From: Entrophospora sp. SA101
Lineage: Eukaryota; Glomeromycota; Glomeromycetes; Entrophosporales; Entrophosporaceae
Direction of reading: 5' to 3'
NCBI GenBank assembly: GCA_958430865.1
Contig: CAUDNR010000295.1
Location: forward strand, 19,529-35,233
Length of the DNA stretch: 15,705 nucleotides
The stretch's first letter is position 1. The number at the start of each line of letters is the position of its first letter. Positions 1 to 8,286 of this stretch are shown one piece after another. The translations under genes were made by a program, and so were the position numbers. Below the pieces are notes generated by a model. The model made no database searches, was not told where the DNA came from, and saw nothing but the letters and a program-made list of their open reading frames with translations.

Positions 1-54
1 GTATTACCAAGAATTTCAGGGATTAAAATTTAGTAATGTGATTATTAAAATCTT

Positions 55-103
55 CCATTTGTTATCCTCTTAATATTAAGTGGTATATAGAATTACCTCT
101 ATA
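55..103. repeat. Dispersed repeat, copy 1 (second copy at 1910-1949)
   Basis: The stretch starting CCATTTGTTATCC and running to TATATAGAATTACCTCTATA reappears at 1910-1949 as CCATTTGTTACC...TATATAGAACTATCCCTATA, with an 8-base gap and a few substitutions. Both copies lie in the same orientation, about 1.85 kb apart. The identity of the element is unknown; it may be the edge of an old transposon. In such AT-rich sequence part of the match could be chance, but the shared order of three blocks argues for common descent. Confidence 0.4.
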
Positions 104-186
104 TTAATATAAAAATAGTTAATATGAAGTTAATTTACATTAGGTCTACCATGGAACCCAAGAATTATAGCACCATTAGAATTATT

Positions 187-435
187 TTAAAAAAGGAACA
201 AGGTGAAAAAATTGCTCCTTATATTTTCAAAATATAATAATTGTCTTTCGATTATCCTAAAATATATGTTGCTAATTAACAACCGTTGTCTCAATGACCA
301 AATATTAACTTTTTTAGATAATTCCACTAAAGACAATTCCTTTTGTCTTCCAAATACTATAATCCAATTACCATGGGAAAATTCATCCCGCACTAAATTT
401 GTTAATTTAGCAAAAAATATTTCTTTCTTTGCCAT
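187..435 (-). CDS. Small hypothetical ORF, doubtful
   Basis: This 82-codon frame begins MAKKEIFFAKL and has a mixed charged and hydrophobic first half (roughly residues 1-45: acidic, basic and tryptophan residues balanced), while the second half is rich in Ile, Leu and Phe, as expected of translated AT-rich DNA. It could be the first exon of a gene whose remainder is decayed. An 84-codon frame lies antisense to it (203-457) and is richer in Leu, Ile, Asn and Ser, so less protein-like. No domain, signal peptide or splice junction is convincing. I do not recognise a family, and either frame may be chance. Confidence 0.2.
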   Translation of the reverse strand: MAKKEIFFAKLTNLVRDEFSHGNWIIVFGRQKELSLVELSKKVNIWSLRQRLLISNIYFRIIERQLLYFENIRSNFFTLFLF

Positions 436-439
436 GTTA

Positions 440-1312
440 TTATTAATTTGTAAATAATTAAAAGTTTAATTTCAAGTGGCCATTAAAATTATATTGATTT
501 AGTGTAAAAATAATTATTGATAAATTGATAAATTTTAATGTCTATTTAATAACAAACTTATTTTATGAGATGAAATTTCATTTATGCTAATGATAAGTTA
601 AAATTATATAAATTCTCCTGTTTTTTGATAAAAAAATAAGAAATAAAATTGATTATTGATAATGATCATTCCCTGAATAAATTCTTTTGATACAAATGTT
701 GTATTTATAAGGATAAAAATGTATTCATTTTTGAATGAATATTTTTTTTTAGTAAATTATTTTGATAAATCTTTTTTGGCAAATTATTTTTTTCAAATTT
801 TACATTACCAACAATTAATGGGCCTTTTTAAGTTCCAATTCCCTATCAAATAAGGATTTATAAAGATTATTAACTGACATAAATTTATTAGTAAGGAGAA
901 TATTATAAAAATATGGCTTTGTTATATTTATTTACAACAAAATATTCAATTATCATTAAAATTCATCATAAACATTCAATTATTTAAAAAAATCCATACT
1001 ATAATATATACCACACCAATATTTAAAAAAAATTATGTCGTCAATATTCATTTCTAATTGTCTCATTAAAACGTTGCTGCAACTATCATTAGTATATCTG
1101 GCACTGCGATATATAGAACAGAAATAGGCGGCTTTAGGGAATTGTTGTTTAAAGGATTTTTTAATAATAATAAAGAAGATGAAAACATTGTCAATTTTAA
1201 CAAAAAATCTTTAATCAACTTTAAAAAAAGGAGGTTTTTTGGTCATTTTTTATAGAATTTGTTTAAAAAAGGAAATTTCAAGTGTTACGAAAATGATTGC
1301 ATATATAGACTA
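440..1312. other. AT-rich intergenic stretch
   Basis: I see no supported gene here. A plus-strand frame without an ATG, about 1070-1252, reads for some 60 codons with a reasonable composition (including GTAIYRTEIGGF) and could be a relic of a coding sequence. The remainder is A/T homopolymer-rich with no recognisable motif. Confidence 0.5.
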
Positions 1313-1314
1313 TT

Positions 1315-1404
1315 TAAAGTTAAAGTTAACGTTAACATCAATGTCAACATCAATGTCAATGTCATCATTTACGTTAATGCTAATGTTAACGTTAAGTTAA
1401 GTTA
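1315..1404. repeat. Degenerate hexamer tandem repeat, 15 units
   Basis: Ninety bases divide cleanly into fifteen 6-base units of general form (T/C)AA(C/T/A)(G/A)T, for example TAAAGT, TAACGT, TAACAT, CAATGT and CAACAT, with a few divergent units near the middle and end. It contains two GTTAAC(G) palindromic blocks, one near each end. No frame gives a plausible protein. It is best described as an ageing microsatellite or minisatellite. Confidence 0.75.
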
Positions 1405-1695
1405 CGCACTGCCAAAATTTTTTTAAAACAGATGAAGTTCTATTTATAATAAAAGAAAGAAAAGATAAAAAAAAGCTTAAGCTGACTATGAATTACACCC
1501 CTTCCATCCCTGATTTATATAATAATAGATAAACTTATGTTTTTAAATAATTAAAGCCACTGTTAAATGTTTCAACATTTAATTAATTTATAAAAATAAA
1601 TTTTTAAAATAGAATTAAGCTTTAGTTTAAGAACTGCCTTCTAAATTCGAGTAATAAAAACAAATATAAAATGAAGGAATGTTAATTGATCAAAT

Positions 1696-1869
1696 TCATA
1701 ATATTCTTTTGTAAAAAAAAAGCATATCATCCATTTTTTTATCTCTGTGCTTCATTAAGACCATCTCTTCCACTGACAGTGTAATTAATGGAAACCAAAA
1801 GATTGAATCAAATTGCTGACCATTTGGGCCATATATGGGACATGCTGCAACAAAACCAGACAAAGTGAG
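1696..1869 (-). pseudogene. Minus-strand coding relic, family unknown
   Basis: Between a stop at 1870-1872 and a stop at 1696-1698, the minus strand reads for about 57 codons with protein-like composition: a hydrophobic start (LTLSGFVAAC), then IYGPNGQQFD, a WFPLITL segment and a charged stretch around KHRDKKMDD. There is no start codon at the front. The segment is preceded by a possible splice acceptor (TTTTGTTGCAG at about 1836-1847), so part of it could be an exon. It lies upstream-to-downstream of the relic at 2027-2444 on the same strand and may belong to the same dead gene. Function unknown. Confidence 0.35.
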
Positions 1870-1909
1870 TCATTTGTGATGTGATCATAATTAATAGTTT
1901 TATAATATC

Positions 1910-1949
1910 CCATTTGTTACCTTAAGTGATATATAGAACTATCCCTATA
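1910..1949. repeat. Dispersed repeat, copy 2 (see 55-103)
   Basis: Shorter copy of the repeat at 55-103, lacking 8 bases between CCATTTGTTACC and TTAAGT. Same orientation. Confidence 0.4.
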
Positions 1950-2026
1950 CAAAATTAATAATTACATTCTTGCTTATTCCCTTTTGCTAATTCCAAAACT
2001 CTGTCCGTATTCTAGTTTCATACTAA

Positions 2027-2444
2027 CTATTTACTTTTCTGAACAATGAAAGTTTGGAATTTTTCCTTAGTTTTTTCTTTTACTTTGCTTACCAATTGTT
2101 TAAGTTTTCTCAATCTATTTTGATTTTGTTTCCCTGGTAAAGCTGGTAATTCTTGGTTTTTATTTCTTCAATAATTTGTTTTTTGTTGTTCATTCAACAA
2201 ACTCCTTTCTAACATGCTTATTCGATTCAAAAGTTCCTTTTCCCTTGCATCACGCTTTTCAACTACTTCACCCATCTGTCATTTTCTCTCCATTTCATAG
2301 CTGTATTTAGTGCTTTTTCAGCTTCTTCTCTCTCCATTCATACTTCATCATCTAGTAATACCTTTCCATCAAGAATTTTAGTTTCAATTGGCTTTAACGT
2401 TTAATAAAGTTTTGACTCTTATATTTAGATCTAAAGTTACTCAT
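2027..2444 (-). pseudogene. Decayed coiled-coil protein gene
   Basis: The minus strand starts with an ATG at 2444 (MSNFRSKYKSQNF) and reads as coding in successive frames to a stop at 2027-2029. Recognisable pieces are IETKILDGKVLLDDE, then a heptad-like acidic/basic helix (EREEAEKALNTAMKWREN, then VVEKRDAREKELLNRISMLE), then a lysine- and glutamine-rich C-terminus. I count in-frame stops after LLDDEV and after QQKTNY, and frameshifts before IETKIL and around the middle (about 2280). The composition suggests a coiled-coil protein. I do not recognise the family. The disruptions make it a pseudogene unless short unrecognised introns remove them. Confidence 0.45.
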
Positions 2445-2513
2445 CAGTTTAATCATCTGAATAATAACAATATAATAATATCAAATTAAAATTTAAAAGA
2501 TATAATAAATATT

Positions 2514-2712
2514 AATATGTAAAGCTCTGATTCGATTCAAACCGAAAACTTTCGATTTGATTCGGTTTATAAAATGATTCGATTTCGGTTTTCTCTTAAA
2601 TTGAATCATTCGGAACTTTATGACATTAAAAATTTTTTAAAAGTTTGATTTGATTCGAGTCGAATCGAATCACTTTAAAATTCAATTCGACTCATTCAGA
2701 GTCTTACTTATA
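2514..2712. repeat. GATTCGA-rich imperfect inverted repeat, MITE-like
   Basis: This patch is dense in GATTCGA/TCGAATC and GATTCGGTTT words, unlike its surroundings. Its left edge reads TAAAGCTCTGATTCGATTC, and the reverse complement of its right edge reads TAAGACTCTGAATGAGTCG, so the ends form an imperfect terminal inverted repeat. No clear target-site duplication is visible (flanks TTAATATG and CTTATAAT differ). It resembles a small non-autonomous DNA element or a foldback repeat. It has no open frame of note. Confidence 0.45.
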
Positions 2713-2725
2713 ATACCAACAAAAA

Positions 2726-3033
2726 GAAATTATACTTTTATTTATTAATATTGAAGATATTCTTGTTAATTTAGATCCAAATCCAATGTTGTCATCATTT
2801 TCAGAAAATATAAAAGATGAATTGAGTCAATCGGCTGAAAGGTGATGATTTAGTTAGCTTTTGTTCTAAAGGAACTATTAAGTCGTTTAAAAAAATGTTA
2901 GATTCCTGTTTTGAAGAAAATGAAGATAGTACTTTTATTTTGATATCTTCAATAAAAAATTTTCCTGGAGTCAACTATGAAAGTTGATTCTATCAATAGT
3001 GTGAAAAAAATATCAGAATTTTCTGAAGCTTAA
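2726..3033 (+). pseudogene. Plus-strand coding relic, family unknown
   Basis: Three frames follow one another with clear coding character. The first includes IEDILVNLDPNPMLSSF and SENIKDELSQSAE, ending in TGA. The second includes GDDLVSFCSKGTIKSFKKML, an acidic stretch and ISSIKNFPGVNYES, ending in TGA. The third is KVDSINSVKKISEFSEA, ending TAA at 3031-3033. Each change of frame needs only one or two bases. There is no clear start codon. The protein was acidic and lysine-rich; I do not recognise it. Decay by indels is the simplest reading. Confidence 0.45.
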
Positions 3034-3251
3034 ACTATTTTTTGCTTATTTTTATTATCATGTAATTAATTATTTTTTAGTTTTTAAAAGCATAATATTG
3101 TTATTATTTAACTGGAATTTAATATAATTGATGTAAATTTTGGTTAAGAACACATAACCTCGAATTTCAATCAAAATAATTACAACATAATTAAAATTGT
3201 ATATATCTGACTATTAATATACTAATATCTATTTCTTGAAATTTTTATCTA
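3034..3251. other. AT-rich intergenic stretch
   Basis: Homopolymer-rich sequence downstream of both the plus-strand relic and the minus-strand multi-exon gene (a convergent arrangement). No motif is seen beyond generic A/T runs that could serve as polyadenylation regions. Confidence 0.4.
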
Positions 3252-5048
3252 TCAAGTTCCCGAATTAGTATTATTAAAATGTAATCGTATATTTTGGGAA
3301 GGAGGATTTTCGTCTTCGCTCTCAACACAAATCGTACTAATTCCTGCACGGTCTTTTTCTTTGCACGGAGTGAGTGAACACATTGGAAGTCTTTCATAGA
3401 GAGAACTATAATTTTCTTCAAACATATTGGTGATGTTTTCTTCATGTAATTTTTTTGACTAGTTCGATTGTATCTAATAAACAGAGCTATGCGGATAAAA
3501 TCCATTAACAAATAATAATTATATAAATGTTAAAGAGACTGAATCAAATGAAGGTATGATACCTTTAAAGCCCATAATAATTTGATAAAGTTAAAAAAAT
3601 GTATTCGTTGATTATCCCATTCGATGGGAACAATTACTTTATGAGCTCTTTCAAAGATTAAGACACCAGTTGCAGGATTAGACATTCTCCAAAATTATAA
3701 ACGATCGTCTATAGATTGTAGAAATAATTAAATATCAAGAAATGACACTAAAGTATTTAATTGAAAGATAATTACCAAATCCATGTAAAAAAGACATTTG
3801 GATTTTTGAAAAAGTTTTGTGGGAAGCCTTTTTGTAACAATATGATATGTCTCACAACATATAAAAATTTCCAACCGCGCCTTTAAGATGATCCCAGGTG
3901 GATCGTGGTTTATCTATACAACCATAACCGCCACTTATTTCAACATGACCAATTTCAATATAATGATTTTTTAGGCACAATAAGAAAACACCATCTGATT
4001 TTTGTTCGTAATAACTTTCTTTTTTCCTTCTACGATATGATTCGATTGATGATAAAGCTATTTCTCCCCTTATATAAAAAGAAAGGTTAGTACTATTAAT
4101 TAAGATAATGTCTAAAAATAACACTTACGGTTTATATATCAAATCAGCTTGTAGTCCAGATAGAAGTTTCATTAAACACATATCTATTACATACAATCTA
4201 TATGTGCTTTCGGATATATTTCCACGTTGTATTATAGTTCCGTCAGGGTAGACAAATTCAAATCTATGGATGGTTAAAAAATTGAGAATTAGTTACAGCA
4301 AAAATAGTAGTTCAAGTAAGTTTTCTACTTACAAGTATATTAAAATTTCTATCGAAAAGGTTGTAATTGGGTCTTCAAGTCTCTGATTAATACTTTTCAA
4401 TTTATTTTCCAATTCATTCGTATTATTCTGTGAACAAAAATAATTATATTTAGGAATGTCTCAATTCTAACAACAGCAAAAAAAAACGAAATTCTCAAAG
4501 TAATACCAGCTTGACAAGATCCTTTAATATTCCTGGAGACTTATATGGAATCCTTCTCTTACAGATTTGTTGTATTTCATTGTAAACAGTTTTTGTACAC
4601 CCCGGAGTAATGAAATTTAGTTTAATACCTTCATAATAAATACAAATTACCAAATACAAATAGTTATATCTTTAAATGCCTCTAATCTTTATTCAATTTC
4701 TTAATTCAATCAAAGACCATGCCAAGTCTACCAATTCATCTTCATCAAGAACATAGTTGATCTGTTCTTGTACTGGATACCAAATAAATGTATTTTACAA
4801 GAACCGAGATAATGAATCCTATCTGCTTATCAAAACATAGTACATGTCCATTTTGGGCTTGATCATAATTATAATGTGCAATAGTCTTATCTTTTGTGAT
4901 TGGATAATTCAGATCAACAACCTTTCTTTGCTCTCCAGCCAATTTGGTATCTTTGATGTAATTATGCTTTTGATAGATATTCTTTGTGTTTTTTTTTTTT
5001 TGGCCTCTTTCTTCCTCCTTGTGAGTTTGGAGTTTTAGTTGATGTCAT
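3252..5048 (-). pseudogene. Multi-exon gene of unknown family, several disruptions
   Basis: A start ATG at 5048 opens a basic N-terminus (MTSTKTPNSQGGRKRPKKK) leading into LAGEQRKVVDLNYPITKDK. Further exons on the minus strand join in frame: about 4640-4507, 4427-4333, 4263-4129, 4068-3776, 3708-3563 and 3486-3252. Introns are 4506-4428, 4332-4264, 4128-4069 (GTAAGT donor, TACTAAC branch), 3775-3709 and 3562-3487; phases match at every join. The core reads KSDGVFLLCLKNHYIEIGHV then EISGGYGCID, with a WD..KG..GNFYML segment. Disruptions are one extra A in A13 (4989-5001), a +1 near 4780, stops near 4695 and 4660, TGA 3852-3854, TAA 3695-3697 and one extra A in A7 (3450-3456). I do not recognise the family. 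The D-G...E-x-G-x-V-E spacing faintly recalls PD-(D/E)XK-like folds, which is speculation. It is divergent from NOP56. Confidence 0.7.
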
Positions 5049-5282
5049 AATTTACAAAAAACATATCCGAATATTCATCCTGTGAATTAATTAAAAAGTC
5101 ACTTGACAATATTTGTTTATACTCTTATTTCTCATCCTTTTACACACTTTTATTATGGTGATTACAGTGTCAAAAAGTTCTAAAACAAAGTCGTTGTCAA
5201 TTGTAATACGATTTAAATATAAAATTTCCTGAAACAAAAATCCCTTGAATTTGACTATTTTTATGATCTGGTTAATAATCAT

Positions 5283-5397
5283 CGAGCCAATAAAAATTGA
5301 TTTTGTGGATAGATAAAACTAGCCAATGAAAAAATTTAATTGATCAGGGAAGAAATTTTTATTCTGCAAAAAAAAATACACGTATAAAATAATAATA
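5283..5397 (+). promoter_or_regulatory. Putative NOP56 promoter region with two CCAAT boxes
   Basis: Upstream of the NOP56 start codon there are CCAAT words at 5287-5291 and 5323-5327, about 35 bases apart, and a TATAAAATAATAAT stretch just before the ATG. CCAAT boxes are common activator sites in fungal housekeeping promoters. The region also separates the divergent minus-strand gene. In AT-rich DNA these words are weak evidence. Confidence 0.3.
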
Positions 5398-7055
5398 ATG
5401 GTATGTTTTATAACAATATTTCATACGATAAATAAATCAGTAATAATTATATATATATATAATATTTTAAAGGTGAACTATATACTATTTGAAACAGCTT
5501 TTGGATACGCTTTATTTGAAGTATTAGAAACAGAAGAAATTGGTTCTAAACTTGAAGAGGTTCAGAAAGCAACAGAAGATTTGGTAAAATTCGGAAAATT
5601 GGTTAAACTCAAATCTTTTTCACCTTTTAGGAATGCTGTTCATGCTTTAGAAAATACTAACGATATATCAGAAGGTAGAAATTATGATGGTGATGTTTTT
5701 TTTTTTAAAAAAAAAAAGAGAATAAATCTTATTAATAAATTATTAGGAGTCGTAAATGATTTTCTTAAAGCTTTTTTGGAAATGAACCTTCCAAAACCAA
5801 AAAAAGAAAAAAAACATTGTATTAGGTATCATTGACAAAAGTTTGGCGGGATCTATTAAAACTGAATTGGGATATAATTGTGAGACTGGAGAACTTGTTC
5901 TTGAATTAATTCGCGGCATTCGTTTACATGCTGATAAATTATTGAGTCAGGTTAAAGGGGGTGAGCTTCACAAAGCACAACTCGGTTTAGGTCATAGCTA
6001 TTCTAGGGCAAAAGTAAAGTTTAATGTTAATCGTGCTGATAATATGATCATTCAAGCAATATCTTTATTGGATCAATTAGATAAAGATATAAATACATTT
6101 GCTATGCGCGTGAGGTAATAAACTTTATACATTTGATATTTCTTTAAAAAGTTGTATATGTATAGTTACAATGTTCGCTGATTTATTTTAAATTAGGGAA
6201 TGGTATTCATGGCATTTTCCTGAACTTGTAAAAATTGTGAATGATAACTATTTATATGCAAAACTTGCAAAATTTATTCGAAACAAGAGCGATCTTACTG
6301 AAGATAGATTGGAAGATCTTTTACCAATTGTTAATGACGAAGACAAAGCAAGACAGATAATTGATGCAGCACATTCATCAATGGGTACAGATATTGCTGA
6401 ATTAGACATGGTAAATATCTGCCATTTTGCAGATTGTATAATAGATCTTGTTGAATATCGTAAACATTTAAGTGAATATTTATTGGATAGAATGAATAAT
6501 GTCGCACCAAATCTGTCAGCTTTAATTGGTGAAGTAGTTGGAGCTCGATTGATTTCACACGCTGGAAGTTTAACTAATTTATCAAAATATCCTGCATCGA
6601 CTGTACAAATTTTAGGTGCTGAAAAGGCTCTATTTAGGTAATTATTTTGAATTGATTCGATTTGACTTGATTATATAATATATTTACTGATGAATATACA
6701 TCAATACATATAAAATAGAGCTCTTAAAACTAAGGGAAACACCCCAAAATACGGTCTTTTATTTCATTCATCATTTATCGGCAGAGCGGGTGCAAAAAAT
6801 AAGGGTAGAATATCACGCTTCTTGGCCAATAAATGTTCAATTGCTTCACGAATTGATTGTTTTTCAGGTAATTAATATTGATTTGTTATATTTGTTTAAT
6901 TGATCTATTTATACATACACACATATATACATACACATGTAACTCTATATTTAAATTTAAATATGGCAGAAAAAACTACTGCAACGTTTGGCGAAGCATT
7001 AAAAAATCAAGTTGAAGAAAGATTAAAGTTTTATGAAGATAAACAACAACAATAA
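5398..7055 (+). CDS. NOP56: NOP56, box C/D snoRNP core protein; frameshifted, short tail
   Basis: NOP56 pairs with NOP58 and fibrillarin in nucleolar box C/D snoRNPs that guide 2'-O-methylation and pre-rRNA processing. Exons are 5398-5400 (the ATG alone), 5473-5674, 5747-6114, 6197-6637, 6719-6867 and 6970-7055, all with GT...AG introns of 72, 72, 82, 81 and 102 nt. The start [17 protein letters not shown] is the NOP5NT domain. Coiled-coil/NOSIC motifs follow ([32 protein letters not shown]), then the NOP domain ([49 protein letters not shown]). One extra A in the A8 run at 5807-5814 breaks the frame near codon 91 (stop at 5833-5835). Removing one base gives 415 residues across all exons. The protein ends FYEDKQQQ, where relatives of about 500 residues continue into a Lys/Glu-rich tail. 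It is either a truncated copy or a gene with one sequencing error and a natural short tail. Confidence 0.93.
5401..5472 (+). other. NOP56 intron 1 (72 nt, stop-free)
   Basis: Donor GTATGT directly follows the ATG and the acceptor AAAG precedes GTGAACTATATA. The intron is 24 codons long without an in-frame stop, so retention would add a hydrophobic Ile/Tyr-rich insert after Met1 rather than truncate the protein. Confidence 0.85.
5675..5746 (+). other. NOP56 intron 2 (72 nt, stop-free, with T11A11 palindrome)
   Basis: The donor GTAGAA splits a Gly codon (G|GA) and the acceptor is TATTAG. The join restores the conserved [13 protein letters not shown] reading. Positions 5696-5717 are eleven T followed by eleven A. 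Like intron 1 it is 72 nt with no in-frame stop. Confidence 0.85.
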
Positions 7056-7405
7056 ATGATGAGGACCATCATAATTATTCTAGAACTCATGTGTTATGGT
7101 GTAATTGAGCGTAGAGCTAAAGCTCCGAACGATTTTGAGTTAATCTGCAAAATAAAAATAAAATAATAATACTATACTTTTTGATTTTTGGTTTTGAAGT
7201 TTAAACAACGTCGCGTTCGAGCTGTAGCTATTATCCAAAAAAGCTTGTGTATTAATTAAAAGTTGCTATTTAAATATGAAGTTTGAAAAGTATTGAACAC
7301 AAATTATCAAAATGATCATTTTTCTTTATTTCATCATCTCACTCTTTAAGCAGTATCTATGTGTTGCGTTGACTTTTTTATTAATGAAAAAGTTTACTTT
7401 AGCAC
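7056..7405 (+). other. NOP56 3' flank
   Basis: Non-coding sequence after the NOP56 stop. AATAAA at 7151-7156, inside AATAAAAATAAAATAATAAT, could act as a polyadenylation signal. No lysine-rich coding frame that would supply the missing NOP56 tail is seen here, and no further splice junction joins to one. Confidence 0.4.
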
Positions 7406-7410
7406 CCGTG

Positions 7411-7560
7411 GATTTTGGAAATTACAGTTTGCTCTATCTATTACTATACAGATTAGGAAAAATTTCCCGTTGTAGAGAGTCCATATAACATATAAATTGG
7501 GCCTAAATTCTCGGTCCATTATTATTATAGAGCAAGATTCGTTGTAGAAAGATCCTTTTC
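7411..7560. mobile_element. MITE-like element with inverted ends and internal direct repeats
   Basis: TTTGCTCTAT at 7429-7438 is mirrored by ATAGAGCAAG at 7527-7536. The words CGTTGTAGAGAGTCC (about 7469-7483) and CGTTGTAGAAAGATCC (about 7540-7554) are direct repeats. GGAT at 7410-7413 and GATCC at 7551-7555 mark possible outer edges. Subterminal repeats of this type are common in small Tc1/mariner-like or other non-autonomous DNA elements. Exact ends and target duplication are not clear. Confidence 0.4.
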
Positions 7561-7765
7561 TTTAAAAATAAGAATATATGACAAGAAATAAGAAAAACAA
7601 AATAATTTTATTGGAAGCATGTATTTTCAGCTGCTTGTTTTTGTAGTGTTGACTAAATTTTGATTTGTTTGGAAAAGGAACTGTATTAAGGATTTTGGCA
7701 TATCATTGGGTTAGTAGAGGCATTTTTTAGTTTTCAACATGAATTTGCTGATCAGGTGATTAGAC
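7561..7765. other. Intergenic stretch
   Basis: No open frame, structured RNA or repeat recognised between the two small transposon-like elements. Confidence 0.4.
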
Positions 7766-8286
7766 TTACCGACAGGACACTTTACCGACAAGCATTGTGT
7801 TAACAATTTGCCAAGGACTGTGTGAAGACCTGGATAACTAGCTAAAAGTTTGGCTTTTTACAGGCAAGTTAAATCAACCGTTAATTAACTAATAACACAA
7901 CTTATTATCCTTACTTTGCATCAAAAACCAGTTCATAAAAATACAATATAGATACATGTGTAATATATATTTTTTTTGTCTAACGAAATTGATAAAATTG
8001 CATATTCATGTTTTTTTTATTAAATTTATTTATCACAAAATTTTTTTAAAAAAAATAACATAAAAAAATTTTAAAATGAAATATTATGGGCAATGCCCGA
8101 AGAAACTCTATAGTTAATCTAATGTTACGGTCATTTAATGCTGTTTTAATCCGTATTTCACGATTGCGATCTTGTGGTTTCTGTGAAGGTCGTGGTGTTC
8201 CTCGCAAGACCATTTGTCAAGTCCGACTTTACTTTGATTGTCGATAAAGTGTCCTGTCGATAAAGTGTCTTGTCGGTAAAGTGTCT
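7766..8286. mobile_element. Non-autonomous DNA element with inverted 16-bp repeats
   Basis: The right end carries three tandem 16-bp units (8239-8254, 8255-8270, 8271-8286) of TGTCGATAAAGTGTCC type (third unit TGTCGGTAAAGTGTCT). The left end carries about one and a half units in the opposite orientation (TTACCGACA then GGACACTTTACCGACA, 7766-7790). The arrangement is that of a DNA transposon with terminal or subterminal inverted repeats spanning about 520 bp. It contains a coding relic (8046-8213) and a CpG-richer segment at 8090-8230. No target duplication was identified. Superfamily unknown. Confidence 0.6.
8046..8213 (-). pseudogene. Short coding relic inside the 16-bp-repeat element
   Basis: A 55-codon frame begins MVLRGTPRPSQKPQDRNREI and continues RIKTALNDRNIRLTIEFLRA. 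It is strongly basic (many Arg), unlike translated AT-rich noise, and degrades into Phe/Ile codons at its end (about 8046-8087) where A/T runs start. It lies between the inverted repeat ends and may be a leftover of the protein of the parental autonomous element. I do not recognise it. Confidence 0.35.

Noticed and set aside
3245..3511. 88-codon minus-strand ORF starting MLMDFIRIALF
   Set aside because: It overlaps the last exon of the unknown multi-exon gene in a different frame. The exon frame (LCLLDTIELVKK, then LHEENITNMFEENY after one A is removed) joins the preceding exon in phase and has better composition.
4844..5038. 64-codon plus ORF antisense to the first exon of the unknown gene
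   Set aside because: It is a hydrophobic shadow (Ile/Leu/Phe) of the basic, well-composed minus-strand exon.
5035..5228. Possible two-exon end on the minus strand (ILYLNRITIDNDFVLELF, intron 5147-5080, then DEYSDMFFVNYDIN and stop)
   Set aside because: The splice sites are good, but the last exon overlaps the ATG of the gene at 5048 in another frame and no upstream start is found. It may be an alternative or older reading but cannot be supported over the basic N-terminus starting at 5048.
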